Shown in pieces: positions 17,901 through 27,006 of a stretch of 64,000 bases of DNA (position 1 is its first letter; each line of letters begins with the position of its first letter). The DNA lies in contig NC_004663.1 in assembly GCF_000011065.1 (NCBI RefSeq), positions 4,898,001-4,962,000 of the forward strand, in the 5' to 3' direction. The notes beneath the pieces were generated by a model that saw nothing but the letters and a program-made list of their open reading frames with translations, had not been told where the DNA came from and searched no databases. This DNA is from Bacteroides thetaiotaomicron VPI-5482. Lineage in GTDB: Bacteria > Bacteroidota > Bacteroidia > Bacteroidales > Bacteroidaceae. Made by a program: the position numbers and the translations under genes.

Positions 17901-18943
17901 CTATCCTGGATAGCTTTGAAAACCAGGATGAAAAGAACTTCTCCCGTAATGGGCTGGGACTTGCCATTTCCTACAATATGGCGAAATTGCTGAATGGTAC
18001 GCTGAAGGTGGAAAATACGCCTGACGGCTGGGTATTGTTTACTTTGTCATTGCCTCCGCTGGAAGTGACTACCGGCGTATCGTCTTCTAAACGAATCACT
18101 TCGGAATACATTCCAAAAATAGAGTCGCAACTGGTGCTGAAACTTCCTCACTATGAATTTGACAAGATGCGGCCTACATTGCTGGTGATTGATGATGAAC
18201 TGGAAATGTTGTGGTTCATCGGGGAAATCTTCTCTAACGATTTTAATGTGGTCACCCTGCAGGAGCCGGAACGGGTGGAGCAGGTATTGAATGAAGTTTA
18301 TCCGAATGTGATCATTTGCGATATCATGATGCCGGGAGTTGGCGGTATCGAATTGACGAAACGGATTAAGTCGGTGAAGGAAACGTCACATATACCTATT
18401 ATTATGGTTTCCGGCCGGCATGAAATGGAACAGCAGATGGCTGCACTTTCTGCAGGAGCCGAGATGTATATCACCAAACCGTTTAATGCCGAATATCTCC
18501 GTATCTCTGTTTGTCAGATGTTGGAACGTAAGGAAGTACTGAAGGATTATTTCAGTTCAGCAATCAGCTCTTTTGAAAAGACAGATGGTAAACTGACACA
18601 TAAGGAATCGAAAAAGTTCCAGCAATCTGTTCTGAAGATTATCAATGACCACATTCAGGAGAAGGAACTGACTCCCCGTTTCATAGCCGATCATTTGGCT
18701 ATCAGCGTTCGCAGCCTTTACCGGAAAATGGAGGAGATGGGGGAAGAAAGTCCTACGATTATGATTAAGGAGTGTCGTTTGTATGTAGCGAAAGATTTGC
18801 TGCTGAAAACGAAAAAGACGATTGATGAAATTGTATTCGAAGCCGGATTCTCTAATAAGGTCACTTTCTTTAAAGTATTTCGTGAAAAGTACGGATGCAC
18901 GCCAAAAGAATTCCGGACCAAACACTTGGAAGAAGTACAATAA
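14906..18943 (+). CDS. Hybrid two-component system regulator (HTCS) of the mannan locus
   Basis: 1345 aa in one chain. A signal peptide (about 1-22) is followed by a large periplasmic sensor with beta-propeller Reg_prop repeats (GLMWIGTCDGLNIY, VVWIGTDGQGVYLY, TFWIGTKGNGIL, LLWIGDEEGLNFY) and a Y_Y_Y domain (about 700-765). One membrane span lies near 778-800 (WAYLIYSLCLLMIAAMLVR). The kinase has phospho-acceptor His836 in NIAHEFCTPLTL, then an ATPase domain. The receiver has Asp1139 in VIICDIMMPG, and an AraC-type DNA-binding domain ends the protein. HTCS proteins bind an oligosaccharide in the periplasm and activate their locus, here probably an alpha-mannooligosaccharide. It is divergent from GH92, and its likely binding sites are the four 26-bp motifs. 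Confidence 0.96.
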   Translation: MKKHCILLFFCCLNLLMNTAGAYNLKQVADKEYMSNSSITSLCQDDKGLMWIGTCDGLNIYDGQEIEEFKTRDKEDYLSGNQIDNIIYTGNDTYWFQTYYSLIRLDRKTNSITRFNEFQKLFLMNKDNHSTLFIIKDTNCIYYFHKKEGIFKKINVTGIPISDVITFFFDKNNRMWVMMKGYNRCYDLQQDPLTENITLVSQKSGLDHHTPLICSFYDDAAVYYVDKEYNLYAFHIESKKNEFIANLGANIQAHDKISSIVKYHDSFFVGLMMDGVLTLEKQKGSGEYQIQTLPINSGTFSLIKDRFQDVVWIGTDGQGVYLYSNPLYSIKSVVLNNYTEKIERPVRALLLDKERTFWIGTKGNGILKIFDYEVQKNISDCRSEILTTSNSGLGSNAVYCIRESNRNLLWIGDEEGLNFYSYRERRIKKLPLWIDNEEFKYIHDIYETEDSELWLASVGMGVVRARIGGTPDHPVLEKLQRYVVNGGEFGSNYFFTICKGDSLNLLFGNMGYGVYRFNETINGLEPLTTHKYENMNLNKVVPIIKDDADNYLIGTTYGVIKYASENSYQLFNAKDGFLNSTIHAILRHSSDNFWLSTNQGLINFDTKRNVFRSYGFGDGLKVVEFSDGASYRDPQTGILFFGGINGFVAIQADGRPEQLYMPPIYFDKLSIFGEQYNLGEFITRKKENEVLNLKYDQNFFAVSFTSVDYLNGNNCTYSYKLKGLSDQWINNGKESSVSFTNMAPGEYTLLVKYYNSVFDKESEVYSLLIRIGDPWYASWWAYLIYSLCLLMIAAMLVRSFILRTKRKKQELLNEIEKRHQKNVFESKLRFFTNIAHEFCTPLTLIYGPCGRILSSKGLSKFVVDYVQMIQTNAERLNNLIHELIEFRRIETGNREVRIEALNVSSLMKNTAKTFVDMAKSRNITFLSKIPEQVSWNSDKGFLNTIIINLISNAFKYTPDGKSIKIEVDTNDENLLVLRVANEGSTIKEEDFQYVFNRYAILDSFENQDEKNFSRNGLGLAISYNMAKLLNGTLKVENTPDGWVLFTLSLPPLEVTTGVSSSKRITSEYIPKIESQLVLKLPHYEFDKMRPTLLVIDDELEMLWFIGEIFSNDFNVVTLQEPERVEQVLNEVYPNVIICDIMMPGVGGIELTKRIKSVKETSHIPIIMVSGRHEMEQQMAALSAGAEMYITKPFNAEYLRISVCQMLERKEVLKDYFSSAISSFEKTDGKLTHKESKKFQQSVLKIINDHIQEKELTPRFIADHLAISVRSLYRKMEEMGEESPTIMIKECRLYVAKDLLLKTKKTIDEIVFEAGFSNKVTFFKVFREKYGCTPKEFRTKHLEEVQ

Positions 18944-18971
18944 TTATTGGAGTGGTATGGCAACAATTAGA

Positions 18972-18998
18972 ATTTTTTCGAATTTTCATTCGAAAAAA
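18972..18998 (+). terminator. Terminator of the HTCS gene
   Basis: TTTTTTCGAA (18973-18982) pairs with TTCGAAAAAA (18989-18998) around a 6-nt loop, 29 nt after the HTCS stop. The A/T-rich symmetric stem could work in both directions. Confidence 0.65.
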
Positions 18999-19113
18999 AT
19001 AATACTGAGTAATTGGAGGATTTTTCTCTTTATCCCTACCAGTAGCAGTTTTAATTTATGAAATAGAAAGATATGATAGTGTCGCATTTAGTTTATATAT
19101 GAGTAAATGTCTA

Positions 19114-19128
19114 TGCCAAAGAAGTAAA
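19114..19128 (+). promoter_or_regulatory. Extra operator-like half-site upstream of the susC operon
   Basis: TGCCAAAGAAGTAAA matches the first 15 positions of the operator at 19229 with one or two changes, but no GCC half-site is found 21 bp downstream. It lies 115 bp upstream of the full site and may be an auxiliary or degenerate binding site. Confidence 0.45.
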
Positions 19129-19228
19129 AAAGGAAGTTCGTTCTCCAGTTATTGTTTTCTTGATTTTTATCTTGATTTTAATAGCGGGGAATTTAACCTT
19201 TAAGGAGAACTGGAATACTATTAAATCA

Positions 19229-19311
19229 TGCCAAAATAGTAAATATCCCTGCCGTATAATATAAAACACAAAGAAGGAAAACTAAAAATCTTGGCAAACA
19301 CATTAATTTTG
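19229..19311 (+). promoter_or_regulatory. HTCS operator and -7 box of the susC/susD operon
   Basis: 19229-19254 starts TGCCAAAATAGTAAA and ends GCCG, with half-sites 21 bp apart. A perfect -7 box TAATTTTG (19304-19311) lies 49 bp downstream, so transcription should start near 19318 and leave a 5' leader of about 145 nt. No clear -33 box is present. Apart from this, the half-site at 19114 and the HTCS terminator, the 518-bp gap 18944-19461 shows no further gene. Confidence 0.8.
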
Positions 19312-19461
19312 CTGGTGCATTAAAAAGGTCAGAATAATATAATATGTTTAACTAAATATCTCATGAAACTATGAATCAACAACACGATCCTCCACCTGTT
19401 TTTTAAGTATGTAATGATCCCTTTTTACTTTTTATTTTATTTGAATTAAATTTAATATCTT

Positions 19462-20820
19462 ATGAAATCTAATTTATTTATGAAGCGAAAGCTTGAAATC
19501 GGACTATCTTTATTAATTGGAACGTCCGTTTTTGGAGGATGCAATAATGACTTGGCTCCGATACGCCAAAGTCAGACTTTTCCTCCCAATTTGAATGCAC
19601 CAACTGTTTTTGAGAGTTTCTCTCCTGATAGTGGTGGCGTAAAGACTCAATTAATTATTCGTGGACAGAATTTTGGTACGGATACTGCCTATCTGAAAGT
19701 GACTGTTAATAATAAGCGTGCTGCTATTGTAGGAGTAGCGGATGATGTAATTTACGCTATTGTTCCTGCGCGTGCTGATACTGGTTATGTTCGTTTATTT
19801 GTGGGCAAAGATGATAATGTCGAAGAATATGCTTCCCAAACAAAATTTATTTATCAGTTTAAACGTAATGTAACAACTTTGATGGGTAGACAAGGGCAAA
19901 GTGGGCGTGATGACGGACCATATGCTGAATGTAAACTACAACGTCCTTGGTTTGCTTTGGCGGATAAAGATGGTGCCTTGTTTTTTATTGATGAGGGGCG
20001 TGGACAAAATAAAAATGGTGCTTTGCGCCGTGCTCAGGAAGGCTGGGTGGAAACTTTGGTGCAAAATTCGAGTGGTCCATTCCAAAGTCCTACCTGTCTT
20101 GCGTTTAATCCCAAGCAGGACACTCTTTATATTTCTAATATGTCCTACGGAAGTGATATAAAAACTAGTTTTAACATACTATATGTAACACGTGAAGGTG
20201 GTTTTATGGATGTGAAAGGGCTATGTAAGTTTGAAAAAGCAGAAACGCAAGGTTTAGCTGTGCATCCACAGACTGGTGAAATTTTCTTTTGTAATAAATC
20301 TGGTGGATATATTTATCGCTTTAATGGTCCCGATTATGAGGATTATGAACCATTATTCCAAATAAACAGAGCAGATAAAATAGATACTCGTATGGTTTTT
20401 AATCCCGAAGGTACGGCTTTATTCGTGGTAGTTTGTAACAGACATTGTATCTATAAAGTTCCTTATAATGCATTGACTCATACTTTTGGTGAGCCTGAAC
20501 TATTCGCAGGTGGCTGGGATGAATCCGGTTATGTCAATGGTAGTGGGGTGACTGCTCGTTTCGATAATCCGAGACAACCTGCTTTTGATCAGGATGGGAA
20601 TATGTTTGTCCCTGAATATGGACGACATACTATTCGTAAAATTACTCCAACAGGTGAGGTGTCTTTGTATGCTGGATTACCTGGTCAAGCAGGATTTACG
20701 GATGGTCTTCCAGAGAAGGCTAGATTTAATAAGCCTGAATGTGTGACAGTTTATTTAGATAATTCACTATATGTAGCCGATAGAGATAACCATCTTATTC
20801 GTCGTGTAACAGTGGAATAA
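19462..20820 (+). CDS. Surface lipoprotein with TIG and NHL-repeat domains
   Basis: 452 aa. A lipobox (VFGGC, Cys27) ends the signal peptide. A start at the internal Met7 would also leave a good signal. Residues about 45-125 form an IPT/TIG immunoglobulin-like domain (TVFESFSPDSGGVKTQLIIRGQNFG). From about 140 to the end an NHL-type beta propeller is visible (FALADKDGALFFIDE, AFDQDGNMFVPEYGRHTIRKI, SLYVADRDNHLIRRV). Proteins of this type often open susC/susD operons and are thought to be surface glycan-binding components, but the ligand is not known. It lies 22 bp before susC and is the first gene behind the operator at 19229. Confidence 0.88.
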   Translation: MKSNLFMKRKLEIGLSLLIGTSVFGGCNNDLAPIRQSQTFPPNLNAPTVFESFSPDSGGVKTQLIIRGQNFGTDTAYLKVTVNNKRAAIVGVADDVIYAIVPARADTGYVRLFVGKDDNVEEYASQTKFIYQFKRNVTTLMGRQGQSGRDDGPYAECKLQRPWFALADKDGALFFIDEGRGQNKNGALRRAQEGWVETLVQNSSGPFQSPTCLAFNPKQDTLYISNMSYGSDIKTSFNILYVTREGGFMDVKGLCKFEKAETQGLAVHPQTGEIFFCNKSGGYIYRFNGPDYEDYEPLFQINRADKIDTRMVFNPEGTALFVVVCNRHCIYKVPYNALTHTFGEPELFAGGWDESGYVNGSGVTARFDNPRQPAFDQDGNMFVPEYGRHTIRKITPTGEVSLYAGLPGQAGFTDGLPEKARFNKPECVTVYLDNSLYVADRDNHLIRRVTVE

Positions 20821-20842
20821 TAATGTATAAAAAGATATATTC

Positions 20843-23800
20843 ATGAAAAATACACAGAAATATTTCATATTACTTTTGATGTTGATATTACTTGTTCCAA
20901 GCAATATATGGGGACAAGAAACAAAAAAGGAAATTATAGTCAAAGGTGTAGTGGAAGATGATTTAGGGCCGATAATTGGTGCGTCAGTCGTTGCTAAAAA
21001 CCAGGCAGGTGTGGGAGTAATCACAAATACTGAAGGTAAGTTTTCTTTGAAAGTGGGACCTTATGATGTATTGGTAGTGACTTTTGTTGGTTATCAGCCA
21101 TATGAGCTGCCTGTTCTGAAAATGAATGATCCCAATAATGTAACTATAAAGTTATTGGAAGATGTTGGCAAAATTGATGAAGTGGTAATTACAGCCAGTG
21201 GACTTCAACAAAAGAAAACTCTGACTGGGGCAATAACCAATGTTGATGTAAAACAGTTGAATGCTGTAGGAAGTAGTAGTCTTTCTAATTCATTGGCTGG
21301 TGTGGTTCCCGGTATTATAGCCATGCAGCGTAGTGGTGAACCGGGTGAAAATACATCTGAATTCTGGATTCGAGGTATTAGTACCTTTGGTGCAAAATCA
21401 GGAGCCTTAGTTCTTATCGACGGAGTAGAACGAAATTTTGATGAGATTTTGCCGCAAGACATTGAATCGTTCTCAGTACTGAAAGATGCATCAGCAACTG
21501 CAATATATGGTCAGCGCGGTGCAAATGGAGTTATCTTAATTACCACCAAGCGTGGGGAAAAAGGTAAGGTGAAAATTAATGTAAAAGCAGGATTTGACTG
21601 GAATACTCCTGTAAAAGTGCCAGAGTATGCAAGTGGTTATGATTGGGCGCGTTTAGCCAATGAGGCTCGGTTAGGACGCTATGATTCCCCGATTTATACT
21701 CCTGAAGAATTGGAGATAATTAGATCAGGTTTAGATACTGATTTATATCCTAATATTGATTGGAGGGATTTAATGTTGAAGAGTGGTGCACCTCGCTATT
21801 ATGCTAATATTAGTTTTTCAGGTGGTAGTGATAATGTACGTTATTATGTCTCTGGACAATATACCAGTGAACAAGGACGTTACAAAACGTTTAGCTCTGA
21901 AAATAAGTACAATACCAATACGACTTATGAACGATATAATTATCGTGCTAACGTAGACATGAACATAACTAAGACAACAGTACTGAAAGTTAGTGTAGGT
22001 GGATGGTTGGTGAATAGGACTACGCCTACTAGAAGTACTGGTGACATATGGGAGGATTTTGCCAAATTTACTCCTTTGTCTACTCCTCGTAAATGGTCTA
22101 CAGGACAATGGCCGAGAGTGGATGGGCAAGATACTCCTGAATATCATATGACACAAAGAGGATATCATACGAAATGGGAGAGTAAGGTGGAAACTAGTGT
22201 AAAGTTAGAGCAGGATCTTAAGTTTATTACGCCCGGTTTGAAGTTTGAAGGAGTATTTGCTTTTGATACTTATAATGAGAATATAATAAAACGGGAGAAA
22301 AAAGAGGAAGTATGGGAAGCCCAAAAATATAGAGATGAAAATGGTAAATTGATTTTGAAAAGAGTGGTCAATAGAAGTCCGATGAATCAAAATAAGGAAG
22401 TTAGGGGTGATAAACGATACTATTTTCAGGCGTCATTAGATTATAACCGTTTATTTGCTCATGCACATCGTGTCGGTGTTTTTGGCATGGTATACCAAGA
22501 GGAAAAGACGGATGTTAATTTCGACTCCAGTGATTTGATTGGTTCTATTCCTCGTCGTAATTTGGCTTATTCCGGTCGTTTTACTTATGCTTATAAAGAT
22601 AAATACCTTGCTGAATTTAACTGGGGATGTACTGGTTCAGAGAATTTTGAACATGGAAAACAATTTGGTTTCTTTCCTGCTGTTTCTGCCGGTTATGTAA
22701 TTTCTGAAGAGGCTTTTATGAAAAAAGCATTGCCATGGATAGATCAATTTAAGATCAGAGCTTCTTATGGTGAGGTAGGTAATGATGTATTGGATGGTCG
22801 TCGATTCCCTTATGTGTCTCTTATAGATACTGATGATGGAGGATCATATTCATTTGGGGAATTTGGAACAAATAGAGTGCAAGCCTACCGTATTAGAACT
22901 TTGGGGACTCCTAATTTGACTTGGGAGATAGCTAAGAAATATGATGTAGGTGTTGACTTTTCTTTTTTTAATGGGAAAATTAGTGGTGCTTTAGATTGGT
23001 TTTTGGATAAACGTGATGACATCTTTATGCAGCGTAAACATATGCCATTGACTACCGGGCTTGCTGATCAGACTCCAATGGCCAATGTCGGAAAGATGAA
23101 GTCTTATGGATGGGAAGGAAATATAGGATTTACTCAATCTATTGGTCAGGTGAATCTCCAACTTCGTGCCAACTTTACTTATCAGACTACTGATATCATA
23201 GATAAGGATGAAGCAGCCAATGAGTTATGGTATAAAATGGATAAAGGCTTTCAGTTAAATCAATCGCGTGGATTGATTGCTTTAGGATTATTTAAAGATC
23301 AAGATGAAATAGACCGTAGTCCGAAACAGACAAGTAACAGACCTATCCTTCCCGGTGATATTAAATACAAAGATGTAAATGGTGATGGAGTTATTAATGA
23401 TGATGATATTGTGCCTTTAGGATATCGGGAAGTTCCGGGATTACAGTATGGTGTCGGTTTAAGTGCTAATTGGAGAAATTGGAATTTGAGTGTACTTTTC
23501 CAAGGAACAGGTAAATGTGATTTCTTTATTGGCGGTAATGGGCCTCATGCTTTCCGTAGTGAACGTTATGGTAATATTTTACAGGCAATGGTCGATGGTA
23601 ATCGTTGGATACCCAAAGAAATATCAGGCACGACTGCTACTGAAAATCCAAATGCGGATTGGCCGCTTTTGACATATGGCAATAATGATAATAATAATAG
23701 AAAATCAACATTTTGGTTGTATGAAAGAAAATATTTGCGATTACGGAATGTTGAAGTCAGCTATGATTTTCCACAAACTTGGACGCGTAAATTTTTTGTA

Positions 23801-23944
23801 AGTAACTTACGTCTAGGCTTTGTTGGACAAAATTTGTTGACATGGGCTCCTTTTAAAATGTGGGATCCGGAAGGGACTAGAGAGGACGGATCTAACTATC
23901 CGATAAATAAAACATTCTCATGTTATCTTCAAATAAGCTTTTAA
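20843..23944 (+). CDS. SusC-like TonB-dependent outer-membrane transporter
   Basis: 1033 aa. A signal peptide (about 1-25, ending NIWG) is followed by a carboxypeptidase-D regulatory-like domain (about 32-110, VKGVVEDDLGPIIGASVV), a plug domain (about 115-240 with SLSNSLAGVVPGI, LVLIDGVERN and SVLKDASATAIYGQRGANGVI), and a long beta barrel ending in the aromatic terminus YLQISF. SusC proteins import oligosaccharides using TonB energy, here mannan fragments released by the surface GH76. The SusD partner follows 19 bp downstream. The domain order is complete and no signal-transducing N-terminal extension is present, which agrees with regulation by an HTCS. Confidence 0.97.
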   Translation: MKNTQKYFILLLMLILLVPSNIWGQETKKEIIVKGVVEDDLGPIIGASVVAKNQAGVGVITNTEGKFSLKVGPYDVLVVTFVGYQPYELPVLKMNDPNNVTIKLLEDVGKIDEVVITASGLQQKKTLTGAITNVDVKQLNAVGSSSLSNSLAGVVPGIIAMQRSGEPGENTSEFWIRGISTFGAKSGALVLIDGVERNFDEILPQDIESFSVLKDASATAIYGQRGANGVILITTKRGEKGKVKINVKAGFDWNTPVKVPEYASGYDWARLANEARLGRYDSPIYTPEELEIIRSGLDTDLYPNIDWRDLMLKSGAPRYYANISFSGGSDNVRYYVSGQYTSEQGRYKTFSSENKYNTNTTYERYNYRANVDMNITKTTVLKVSVGGWLVNRTTPTRSTGDIWEDFAKFTPLSTPRKWSTGQWPRVDGQDTPEYHMTQRGYHTKWESKVETSVKLEQDLKFITPGLKFEGVFAFDTYNENIIKREKKEEVWEAQKYRDENGKLILKRVVNRSPMNQNKEVRGDKRYYFQASLDYNRLFAHAHRVGVFGMVYQEEKTDVNFDSSDLIGSIPRRNLAYSGRFTYAYKDKYLAEFNWGCTGSENFEHGKQFGFFPAVSAGYVISEEAFMKKALPWIDQFKIRASYGEVGNDVLDGRRFPYVSLIDTDDGGSYSFGEFGTNRVQAYRIRTLGTPNLTWEIAKKYDVGVDFSFFNGKISGALDWFLDKRDDIFMQRKHMPLTTGLADQTPMANVGKMKSYGWEGNIGFTQSIGQVNLQLRANFTYQTTDIIDKDEAANELWYKMDKGFQLNQSRGLIALGLFKDQDEIDRSPKQTSNRPILPGDIKYKDVNGDGVINDDDIVPLGYREVPGLQYGVGLSANWRNWNLSVLFQGTGKCDFFIGGNGPHAFRSERYGNILQAMVDGNRWIPKEISGTTATENPNADWPLLTYGNNDNNNRKSTFWLYERKYLRLRNVEVSYDFPQTWTRKFFVSNLRLGFVGQNLLTWAPFKMWDPEGTREDGSNYPINKTFSCYLQISF

Positions 23945-23963
23945 TCTTTTGAAAAAACAGATC

Positions 23964-25943
23964 ATGAAAAAACTAGTATATTATATATTGTTATCCATAA
24001 GTGCGTTATCTTTTTCGGCATGTACCGATTATATTAATGTGGATAAATATTTCTACGATCAGGTATCATTGGATTCAGCCTTTTCCAAACGTATTTATGT
24101 TGACGGATGGTTATCCAGTGCTTATAGTGTAATGAATAAGCTAGGTGAATACAAGGAACCGTTTCGCTGGGCAAGTGATGATCTTTACCATCCTGATATG
24201 AAAGAATATGTGGAAGGAAGTTATAGTGCTGATAAACCAAAGGGTGATGAAAATGCTGGTGAGTCTCGTTTATGGAAATATTATGAAGGTATCCGTAAGG
24301 CATCTACTTTCTTGGATAATGTAGACCGTTGTCCGGAACTAACTATGGATGAAATAGCTGATATGAAAGGACAAGCCCGCTTTTTACGTGCTTATTGTTA
24401 TTGGGCTTTGATACGTGTTTTTGGACCAGTACCTCTTATTCCGCTTGAGGGACTAGATGCTGACCTTTCGTATGAAGAATTGTCTTTGCCACGTACTCAT
24501 TTTGATGAGATAGTTAGTTTTATTGATACGGAACTTGCCGAGACAGCCCGCTTGTTACCCATGAGAAGAACTGTCAACAATTTGGGGCGTCCTACACGAG
24601 GTGCGGCTTTAGGACTTCGTGCACGTGTATTACTTTATGCTGCAAGTCCTTTATATAATGGAAATCTCGATTTCTTCAACGTAGTAGATAATAAAGGAAA
24701 CCAGTTGATTTCTCAAACGTATGATGAATCTAAATGGGCAAAAGCAGCAGCTGCTGCCAAAGATGTAATAGAACTGGCTAAAACCTCAGGTTTGTACGAG
24801 CTTTACACCATAGCTCCTAAAATTGGGACATTGGATATGTATCGTCCGCCGGTGCATCCCGAATATTCTACAAAAGATTATCCTGATGGTTGGGCGAATA
24901 TTGATCCGTTACTTTCGTATAAGTCAAATTTTGATGGTTCAGTTCAAGGTTCCAAGAATCCGGAATTGATTTTTACAAGAACCAGTGATGGAACGGGGAC
25001 TATTAATGATTGGATGTATCAAGCTTTACCCAGAACAATAAGTGGAAATAACCGTTTATGTGTCACACAAAAGCAAGTTAATGCATACGCAATGAATGAT
25101 GGACGCACGATTTCGGAAGCTGCAAACACGGGTGATTATGTGACGACAGGTTTTACAACTGAAGCATATTCGGAAAATAATCCATTTCTACCGGCTAAAG
25201 TTAGTCTTATGTACAATAAACGTGAACCTCGTTTTTATGCATCTATCGCATATAATGGTTCGGTATGGGAAGCAGCCAGTGCTTCGGAACCTCGATATCG
25301 TAATCAACAGATCTTTTATTATCGTGGAACTGAAGATGGTAAACAAGGTTTTAAAGAAGAATGTCCTCTTACAGGGATGACTTTGAAGAAGTTTTATAAT
25401 TCGGAAGACTCCAGAACAGATGGTGGTTATGTTATAGAAAAAACCGAAATGACTATTCGTTATGCTGAAATATTGCTGATTTATGCGGAGGCATTAAATG
25501 AATTATCGGAGGGGGAAGTTTATCATTTAAAGACCTACTCTAATGAAGATGTAGAAATAAAGCGTGATGAGGATGAGATGCGTTATGCTATCAAGCGTAT
25601 TCGTATGCGTGCCGGAGTTCCCGATTATACGAATGAGACTTATAAAAATCAAGCAGATTTTCGTGTAAAACTGAAAAGAGAACGGCAAGTGGAATTGTTA
25701 GGAGAAAACAGTATGCGTTATTTTGATCTCCGCCGATGGAAGGATGCTTTGACAGAAGAAAATCAATTATTGCAGGGTTGTAATATTAATATTAGTGATG
25801 ATGATACTTATATTGCAGACTTTTACAAGGAAACTCCAGTCTCTTCAGTACATAAAGTCTTTGAACAGCGTATGTATTTATTCCCATTCCCGACATACGA
25901 ATTAAAGCGCAATGTAAATTTGACACAAAACCCGGGTTGGTAA
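23964..25943 (+). CDS. SusD-like starch-binding-type outer-membrane lipoprotein
   Basis: 659 aa from ATG at 23964, chosen over an upstream TTG because MKKLVYYILLSISALSFSAC is then a clean lipoprotein signal with Cys20. The TPR-rich SusD fold is seen in IADMKGQARFLRAYCYWAL, PTRGAALGLRARVLLYAASP, TIRYAEILLIYAEALNE and LKRERQVELLGENSMRYFDLRRW. SusD acts as the lid of the SusC channel and binds the incoming glycan. Neighbours on both sides are 18-19 bp away, so it is fully within the operon. Confidence 0.96.
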   Translation: MKKLVYYILLSISALSFSACTDYINVDKYFYDQVSLDSAFSKRIYVDGWLSSAYSVMNKLGEYKEPFRWASDDLYHPDMKEYVEGSYSADKPKGDENAGESRLWKYYEGIRKASTFLDNVDRCPELTMDEIADMKGQARFLRAYCYWALIRVFGPVPLIPLEGLDADLSYEELSLPRTHFDEIVSFIDTELAETARLLPMRRTVNNLGRPTRGAALGLRARVLLYAASPLYNGNLDFFNVVDNKGNQLISQTYDESKWAKAAAAAKDVIELAKTSGLYELYTIAPKIGTLDMYRPPVHPEYSTKDYPDGWANIDPLLSYKSNFDGSVQGSKNPELIFTRTSDGTGTINDWMYQALPRTISGNNRLCVTQKQVNAYAMNDGRTISEAANTGDYVTTGFTTEAYSENNPFLPAKVSLMYNKREPRFYASIAYNGSVWEAASASEPRYRNQQIFYYRGTEDGKQGFKEECPLTGMTLKKFYNSEDSRTDGGYVIEKTEMTIRYAEILLIYAEALNELSEGEVYHLKTYSNEDVEIKRDEDEMRYAIKRIRMRAGVPDYTNETYKNQADFRVKLKRERQVELLGENSMRYFDLRRWKDALTEENQLLQGCNINISDDDTYIADFYKETPVSSVHKVFEQRMYLFPFPTYELKRNVNLTQNPGW

Positions 25944-25961
25944 TTAAAACAGTATCATGTT

Positions 25962-26936
25962 ATGAAAAAAGTAATGATTAAAAATATAATAAACAGCCTT
26001 TTACTCGTTGTCGTTTTGGGAGTATCTTCTTGCAATGATCAATTGGCTGATGAATTGTTTGAAAAAAGAACATATTTAATAGAAAATGGCTGGAAAGATT
26101 ATCAACTCGAAGTAGATGATGACAATACCGCTATATTACCGGTTTACTTTGGTATAAACGGCACATCTTTGAATGATAAGGATATAACTTTGACTTTAGA
26201 TGTAGATCCTGATACACTTGAAAGATATAATTGGGAGAAATATAAAAATCAGAAAGAACTTTATTTAAAACTATTACCAGAGGAATCTTATACTTTTGAT
26301 GCAAGCTCATGGACTATTCCAAGTGGTGAATTAAACACGTCAGCATATATAAAGATTTCATTGGATAAAATAAAAGAAGTTGGTAGTTTATACAATGATT
26401 ATGTATTGCCTCTCAGAATAAATTCTTCAGTAGGAGAGCCGATAGGGAGAAGTAAGTACACGAAAGTATTGGCACATATTGCTTTTAAAAATGATTTTTC
26501 TGGTCAGTACACAGGAAAAGGTGTCATAAAGCAAATAGGGACAAGCTTTACAACGGATATAACCAGCACCAATATCTATGCTATCAATCAGAATACATGT
26601 TATATGTTTGTTGGCGACAAGACTCGTGAAAAAACAACGAATTATCTAGATTATGTTGTCGAAATTACCAAAGATGACGAAACAGGTACTTTTGTGTTAA
26701 CTTCTCCAGTGGAAAGTTTGAAGTTTAAATCTTATTCATCTCAAATAAGTCGTAAATATACATTGAATTATGGTGATGACAGATATTATATAGAAATTAC
26801 AACTGTTGATTTTTCTTATGAATATCAAGACTCATCTTATAATAATGAGCCTGTGCTAATGAATTTTCAAGGAAGTTTTACGATGACTAAAAACGTATGG
26901 AAATATCAATATCCGGATGTGGATGTAGAAGATTAA
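25962..26936 (+). CDS. DUF1735-type surface glycan-binding lipoprotein
   Basis: 324 aa with a lipobox (GVSSC) near residue 24. The middle part, with ITLTLDVDPDTLERYN, LLPEESYTFDASSWTIPSGELNTS and YVLPLRI, is the Ig-like DUF1735 module often found right after susD. The C-terminal part resembles the companion DUF4361 region, with FSGQYTGKG and a final strand-rich segment. Such proteins sit on the cell surface and capture the polysaccharide for the SusC/SusD complex. No catalytic motif is visible. It begins 18 bp after susD. Confidence 0.87.
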   Translation: MKKVMIKNIINSLLLVVVLGVSSCNDQLADELFEKRTYLIENGWKDYQLEVDDDNTAILPVYFGINGTSLNDKDITLTLDVDPDTLERYNWEKYKNQKELYLKLLPEESYTFDASSWTIPSGELNTSAYIKISLDKIKEVGSLYNDYVLPLRINSSVGEPIGRSKYTKVLAHIAFKNDFSGQYTGKGVIKQIGTSFTTDITSTNIYAINQNTCYMFVGDKTREKTTNYLDYVVEITKDDETGTFVLTSPVESLKFKSYSSQISRKYTLNYGDDRYYIEITTVDFSYEYQDSSYNNEPVLMNFQGSFTMTKNVWKYQYPDVDVED

Positions 26937-27006
26937 GCCATGGTTGCTGGAATGAAAATATCAGTGGCTATTCTAACTGTTTGTTTAAACCCTAAATTTT
27001 GTATAT

